A DNA stretch of 9,635 nucleotides from Acidimicrobiales bacterium (GTDB taxonomy: Bacteria > Actinomycetota > Acidimicrobiia > Acidimicrobiales > CADCSY01). A program made the position numbers and the translations under genes. Below the pieces are notes generated by a model that ran no database searches, was not told the DNA's origin, and saw nothing but the letters and a program-made list of their open reading frames with translations. The stretch is taken from positions 1 to 9,635 of the forward strand of contig JAUJLZ010000025.1 of the NCBI GenBank assembly GCA_030447125.1, written 5' to 3'. Positions 6,778 through 9,635 of this stretch are shown in pieces. The first letter of the stretch is position 1. The number at the start of each line of letters is the position of its first letter.

Positions 6778-7493
6778 CAGGACCCAGCTGGTCCAGCCAG
6801 GCCGGTGGTCCGGGCGAGGGACACCACGCCGGCGGCGGCGGCGCCGGCGATGGGCTCGAGGTCGCCCGGAGGCACAGCCAGCACGACCGTCAGGCCCGAT
6901 GCGCTCCCAAGTTGGTCGCTCCCGCCGAGGACCCGCACGACGGTGGCGTCCTCGCTCACCGTCTCGGTCGCCGGAGCACCGCCCTGGGTAAAGGTGGCGA
7001 TGACCCGGACCCGCTCCCCGGCACCGAGGAGGCCGGGATCGCCGCCGAGGGCGTTCCCCGGATCGAGGGCCAGCGAGATCTGCGCTCGCTGCGGACCGCC
7101 GGCCGGTTTGGCCACATCGCCGCTCTGCACCAGCTGCCCGGCGACCATGGGCGAAAGTGCCGTGGATCCATCGAGCAGGGCCAGATCGGCGAAGGCCACG
7201 CGTTGTTGTTCGGGGGGCAGGTCGAGGGGCACCAAGGCCAGGTCGGTCCTCGACAGGCGCTCCCCGGCGACCACGTCCCCGGTGACGACCGCGAAGGAGC
7301 GGTCGGGCGAGGACTGGGCGTTGGTGTAGGCGGCGAAGACGCCCACGACGCTCACCGCCACCAGGAAGCCGCCCACGACCGCCCGCCCACCCGGCAGGCG
7401 CCGGACGGGATGGACCTGGCGGCCCGATGCCGCTCCGTTCACGTCGTGACCAGAGGAGCGGGGAGCTGCGGGAAGTGTGGCGTGGTCGGCCAT
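6777..7493 (-). CDS. cpaB: CpaB/RcpC-like Flp pilus assembly protein with SAF domain
   Basis: This is a 238-residue protein. A basic cytoplasmic N-terminus (to about 36) is followed by one membrane helix (GRAVVGGFLVAVSVVGVFAA, about 36-55). The SAF domain then begins at FAVVTGDVVAGERLSRTDLALVPLDLP (about 67-93) and runs to GQLVQSGDV (119-127). A second half contains ALDPGNALGGDPGLLGAGERVRVIATF, the usual RcpC-like segment after SAF. CpaB/RcpC proteins work in the periplasmic part of Tad pilus assembly; in Gram-positive-type cells the role is less clear. I prefer the ATG at 7493, which lies 8 bases after AAGGA; a GTG directly before it (7496) is the alternative. The stop overlaps the cpaE start by one base. 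It is divergent from the HTH gene at 7731. Confidence 0.85.
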   Translation of the reverse strand: MADHATLPAAPRSSGHDVNGAASGRQVHPVRRLPGGRAVVGGFLVAVSVVGVFAAYTNAQSSPDRSFAVVTGDVVAGERLSRTDLALVPLDLPPEQQRVAFADLALLDGSTALSPMVAGQLVQSGDVAKPAGGPQRAQISLALDPGNALGGDPGLLGAGERVRVIATFTQGGAPATETVSEDATVVRVLGGSDQLGSASGLTVVLAVPPGDLEPIAGAAAAGVVSLARTTGLAGPAGS

Positions 7494-7598
7494 CACCAGA
7501 GTCCTTTTCGGCTACGGAGAGAGCGTGAAGTACGTCGTGGGGTCAGATCCGCCCTGAGGCATGAGCACCACCGGGGACGGCCTGTCCGATCGGCGTGG

Positions 7599-7628
7599 AC
7601 CCTAACCACGCCTACCCGGTCCCGGCAA
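7599..7628 (-). promoter_or_regulatory. Candidate promoter for the cpaB-cpaE operon
   Basis: Read leftward: TTGCCG (7628-7623), an 18-base spacer, then TAGGGT (7604-7599). The -10 fits TANNNT and is the same hexamer seen before the divergent HTH gene; the -35 matches TTGACA at 4 of 6 bases. Transcription would start near 7592, leaving a leader of about 100 bases before cpaB. The -35 lies inside the inverted repeat at 7615-7641. Confidence 0.38.
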
Positions 7629-7641
7629 GGGGGGGACCGGG
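7615..7641. repeat. Perfect 9-bp inverted repeat, candidate operator
   Basis: CCCGGTCCC (7615-7623) and GGGACCGGG (7633-7641) are exact reverse complements separated by 9 bases. The repeat sits between the divergent cpaB and HTH genes and covers the likely -35 box of the cpaB promoter. A dimeric repressor site is the simplest reading. As RNA it would also make a stable hairpin, but without a T-tract. Confidence 0.5.
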
Positions 7642-7718
7642 GCACACCCACCCCACGGAGCAGATCTGGCCGGAACGCCAGCAAAGGCATGGAAACTCAC
7701 GATGTCCCACCGGTGCGC

Positions 7719-7724
7719 TAGGGT
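7719..7724 (+). promoter_or_regulatory. Candidate -10 element giving a leaderless HTH mRNA
   Basis: TAGGGT (TANNNT pattern) ends 6 bases before the GTG at 7731, the distance at which transcription normally begins. The mRNA would then start at or next to the GTG with no leader. No good -35 box is seen. Confidence 0.42.
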
Positions 7725-7730
7725 GCCCCC

Positions 7731-8003
7731 GTGAACCGTGAAGAGATCGTCTGGATGAGCACCCAAGAAGCGGCCCGACGGCTGGGCGTCACCCCCCGCA
7801 CCCTCTACCGCTTCGTCGACGAGGGCTCGCTGGCGGCGTACAAGATGGGTCGGGTCTTCCGGCTCAAGCAGGCCGACGTGGACGCCTTCATCGAAGGGGC
7901 CCGAGTGGCGCCGGGCAGCCTCGAGCACCTGTACCCCGAGCGCAAAGGCGCCGACGGCGCCGGCACTGACAGCACCCCCACCCAGGACGTGCCCAGCTCC
8001 TGA
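7731..8003 (+). CDS. Small excisionase-type helix-turn-helix DNA-binding protein
   Basis: This is a 90-residue protein. Residues 9-54 match the MerR/excisionase-type winged HTH (HTH_17). It opens with STQEAARRLGVTPRTLYRFVD (10-30), the helix-turn-helix and recognition helix, then EGSLAAYKMGRVFRLKQADVDAFIE (31-55), the wing and third helix. After it come PGSLEHLYPE and a low-complexity acidic, Ser/Thr/Pro tail, with no effector domain. Such proteins act as dimeric or multimeric DNA binders; BldC in Streptomyces is a known example of this general type. I use the GTG at 7731 because of the -10 box 6 bases upstream; ATG at 7755 would also keep the domain whole. It is divergent from cpaB and so might control the Tad operon (inference). 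It is not near any integrase, so a true excisionase role is unlikely. It converges on the next gene with only 9 bases between the stops. Confidence 0.85.
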   Translation: MNREEIVWMSTQEAARRLGVTPRTLYRFVDEGSLAAYKMGRVFRLKQADVDAFIEGARVAPGSLEHLYPERKGADGAGTDSTPTQDVPSS

Positions 8004-8012
8004 CGAGCACTC

Positions 8013-8555
8013 TTACCAACCCACGGTCACCTCGCTGATGGTCGCGGCGGGGACGCAACAGAGGTTGTCGCGGCTGCCGTCGAGCACCAGGGTCACCACA
8101 TCGGCACCCACCGAGCGCAACTCGCCCGCCACCTGCTCGCCGCCCCGGGTGACCAGGGCCAGGCGAGGTCGCTGGTCGACCACCCGGCCCAGCACCTCGA
8201 TGAGGAGCAGGTCGACCACAGGGTGGCGGTCACCGGCGGGAACGGCGGGGCGATCGCCTCTGCCGGTGCGTACCGACGCCAGCGCATCGAGGCGGAGGTG
8301 AGGCTCGGCCCCGCTGGCGGTACGCACCACGCAGTAGTCGCCGCCTACGCTCACCAGCACGCCGTGGTGACGCCGGCCCGCTTCGGTGTGCACCACCACC
8401 GCCGCTTCCCGCTCGGCCAGGTCGACCAGCAGGCCCGCCAGCGTCGCACCCTCCTCGGCCGCTCGACGCAACCACCGCTCCCGGCTCCGTGCCCCGGCCC
8501 GATCGCTCGTCCGAGCCTCGTCGAGGAGCTCCACCAACGGGTCCCGCTCCGCCAC
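8013..8555 (-). CDS. Protein with two apparent Sm-like repeats, unknown function
   Basis: This is a 180-residue protein of unknown family. A charged helical N-terminus (1-35, with SRERWLRRAAEEGATLAGLL) is followed by a repeat at about 50-97 and a second at about 132-178. The repeats align without gaps at an offset of 79 residues: T57/T136, G60/G139, G65/G144, L67/L146, S69-V70-G71/S148-V149-G150 and D73/D152. The pattern hydrophobic strand, G-x-L-x-S-V-G-x-D-x-V, then a final strand resembles small beta-barrels of the Sm/LSm type, which can bind RNA or act as scaffolds. This is inference from pattern. I start at the GTG at 8555 because TACACT ends 6 bases before it; GTG at 8558 is the alternative. 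The longer open frame upstream runs antisense to the pseudokinase gene and is rejected. It is divergent from the pseudokinase gene. Confidence 0.72.
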   Translation of the reverse strand: MAERDPLVELLDEARTSDRAGARSRERWLRRAAEEGATLAGLLVDLAEREAAVVVHTEAGRRHHGVLVSVGGDYCVVRTASGAEPHLRLDALASVRTGRGDRPAVPAGDRHPVVDLLLIEVLGRVVDQRPRLALVTRGGEQVAGELRSVGADVVTLVLDGSRDNLCCVPAATISEVTVGW

Positions 8556-8563
8556 CACCGCAG

Positions 8564-8569
8564 TGTAGG
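8564..8569 (-). promoter_or_regulatory. Candidate -10 element giving a leaderless mRNA for the Sm-like gene
   Basis: Read leftward, TACACT (8569-8564) ends 6 bases before the GTG at 8555. This is the same spacing as for the HTH gene at 7731. No good -35 box is seen. A GGGGAGG lies further upstream but too far from the start to act as a ribosome site. Confidence 0.42.
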
Positions 8570-8621
8570 ACGACCTCCCCCGACATCGAAGGGCAGTTTC
8601 GTTCTTCTCTTGTGTTTCTGA

Positions 8622-8638
8622 TATTTTTCGTGTCACGA
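8622..8638 (+). promoter_or_regulatory. AT-rich promoter region and short palindrome before the pseudokinase gene
   Basis: A markedly T-rich stretch (about 8596-8628) includes TATTTT (8622-8627), a TANNNT-type -10 with a short leader to the ATG at 8646. Directly after it, TCGTG (8628-8632) and CACGA (8634-8638) form a palindrome with a 1-base centre, near the predicted transcription start. It is a possible operator. No clear Shine-Dalgarno precedes the ATG. Confidence 0.35.
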
Positions 8639-8645
8639 TGTCTCC

Positions 8646-9635
8646 ATGGCGCACGGGACCTGTCTGGCCATCCACGGGGGACGTCTGGTCGTGGTCAAGC
8701 AGGCCGGGCCGGGCCCGAGCGCAGCCCGACTTCGCCACGAAGCCGCCTGCCTGGGGCGACACGTCCATCCCGGCGTGGTCGAGCTGGTGGCCGCCGACGA
8801 CCTCGACGACGGTGGCGCCGTGCTGCGCACCGCCTTTGTCGGGGGCGGCACGCTCGCCGAGTGGACGTCGGAGGGTCTCGACCCCGCCCAGGCCACCCGG
8901 GTCGCCGCCTCGCTGGCCGCCACCTTGGCCGACCTGCACCAACAGGGCACCACCCACGGACGCGTGACCGCCGACCACGTGTTGACCACGGCCGACGGCG
9001 GGGCCCTGTTGTGCGGGTTCGCCGAGGCCACGGTCGGGGCCGATCCGGAGGCGCGACGCCCCGCGGCCGCAGTCGACGTCGCCGCCGTGGGCACGCTCAT
9101 CCGGGAGCTGTCGGGCGATGCCCCGGCACCGGGGGCGGTGGCCCTGTCGGCGGTGGCCTCCCGGGCCCTGGCCGAGGACCCGTCAGCCCGCCCGTCCATG
9201 CGCAGCTTGGCCGTGATCCTCCAGGGGCTGGTCGATGACGCTGGTGCTGGTCGCCCAGGACCAAGCCAGGAGGGCCGCCAACTGCTCCCCCGCAGGGCCT
9301 CGGCGCAGCGCTCGGCCCCCGGGGCCCGCCCCCGTCGCCCGGTCACGGTCGCGGTCGTGGGGGGCATCGCTGTCCTGGTGATGGCCGTGGTGGTCGGCGT
9401 GGGGGCCATGACAAGCTCACCTGAGGGGGCTGGGGAGAGCAAGAGCCACTTGCCGCTCCTCGCCGTTGGGGACACGACGACACCCGAGGCCACCACGGAG
9501 CCCAGCGAGGAGATCGTGCGGGTCTGGCCGCCACCGGCCTGCGGAGTCCCGCCCGACGAGGTGGGGGCCGACGAGGTGGGGGCCGACATAGACGGCGACG
9601 GCTGCGTCGAGGAGATCGAGGTGGGCGACGGTGTG
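8646..9635 (+). CDS. Membrane pseudokinase with acidic extracytoplasmic segment (cut by window edge)
   Basis: 330 residues are visible and the frame is still open at the right edge. Residues 8-195 follow the Hanks kinase layout but in degenerate form. LVVVK keeps the VAIK-type lysine (K18), HEA keeps the helix-C glutamate (E32), and HPGVVELV matches the usual HPNIV strand. However, the glycine-rich loop is absent, HRD is replaced by H104-G105-R106, and DFG by C123-G124-F125. VDVAAVGTLIREL (143-155) and EDPSARPSM (177-185) match kinase subdomains IX and XI, so the fold is probably kept without phosphotransfer. A basic linker, one membrane helix (VTVAVVGGIAVLVMAVVVGVGAM, 233-255) and a Thr/Pro/Glu-rich outer segment follow. 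The end has a DEVGA repeat, then DIDGDGC, which looks like a calcium-binding or FG-GAP-type element. No family name is secure. It may be a receptor-like scaffold. It is divergent from the Sm-like gene. Confidence 0.8.
   Translation, partial: MAHGTCLAIHGGRLVVVKQAGPGPSAARLRHEAACLGRHVHPGVVELVAADDLDDGGAVLRTAFVGGGTLAEWTSEGLDPAQATRVAASLAATLADLHQQGTTHGRVTADHVLTTADGGALLCGFAEATVGADPEARRPAAAVDVAAVGTLIRELSGDAPAPGAVALSAVASRALAEDPSARPSMRSLAVILQGLVDDAGAGRPGPSQEGRQLLPRRASAQRSAPGARPRRPVTVAVVGGIAVLVMAVVVGVGAMTSSPEGAGESKSHLPLLAVGDTTTPEATTEPSEEIVRVWPPPACGVPPDEVGADEVGADIDGDGCVEEIEVGDGV
9555..9584 (+). repeat. 15-bp tandem repeat encoding DEVGA twice
   Basis: GACGAGGTGGGGGCC occurs twice back to back, in frame within the pseudokinase gene, and GAC follows as the start of a third copy. 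It adds a 5-residue acidic duplication to the outer segment. It is probably a slippage product. Confidence 0.8.

Noticed and set aside
5248..7329. Very long plus-strand open frame (693 codons) opposite cpaE and cpaB
   Set aside because: It is Gly/Ala/Arg-rich with no domain and runs antisense to two genes with clear motifs, a common artefact of high GC.
7670..7715. Possible cyclic-di-GMP riboswitch (GCAAAGGC...GGAAAC) near the pilus genes
   Set aside because: Only a short similarity to the conserved core; the paired helices and the AAACC segment are missing, and the region lies upstream of the likely transcription start of the HTH gene.
7731..8003. True phage excisionase
   Set aside because: No integrase, attachment site or other phage gene in the window; this HTH type is also common in chromosomal regulators.
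8556..8978. N-terminal extension of the Sm-like gene to 8978
   Set aside because: It is antisense to the pseudokinase gene and passes through the AT-rich promoter region; composition changes sharply at 8555.

Overview
This is a high-GC window whose codon use, leaderless-looking start sites and mix of genes suggest an actinomycete. The class Acidimicrobiia is my best guess, but that is inference from gene style and no marker gene is present. Both ends cut through genes. I see no rRNA, tRNA, CRISPR array, transposase or integrase.

Layout from left to right: the start of a CpaF/TadA-type secretion ATPase (minus, cut at the left edge); a single-domain STAS protein without the usual phosphorylation serine (minus); a 63-residue single-helix membrane protein (minus); a 71-residue Cys-rich protein (plus); a complete ABC exporter half-transporter (minus); a divergent lipoprotein beta-N-acetylhexosaminidase of family GH3 (plus); a DUF1353-like protein with a membrane tail (plus); a CpaE/TadZ-like P-loop protein and a CpaB/RcpC-like SAF protein, overlapping by one base (minus); a small excisionase-type HTH protein (plus); a protein with two apparent Sm-like repeats (minus); and a receptor-like pseudokinase (plus, cut at the right edge).

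The theme is assembly of a Tad/Flp-type pilus. cpaB and cpaE form a coupled pair read leftward, and cpaF is read in the same direction at the left edge. About 5.2 kb of other genes on both strands separates the two parts, so they are probably transcribed separately. The cpaB/HTH intergenic region holds a perfect 9-bp inverted repeat that overlaps a promoter-like sequence pointing toward cpaB. This makes it the best regulatory candidate in the window, with the HTH protein as one possible binder. The middle block (ABC exporter, GH3 lipoprotein, DUF1353 protein) looks like ordinary envelope and cell-wall housekeeping with no evident link to the pilus.

The most unusual contents are the pseudokinase, which lacks the glycine loop, the HRD aspartate and the DFG aspartate but has a transmembrane helix and an acidic outer segment; the Sm-like duplication; the STAS protein; and the small Cys-rich protein. 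I found no clear-cut new defence or mobile system.
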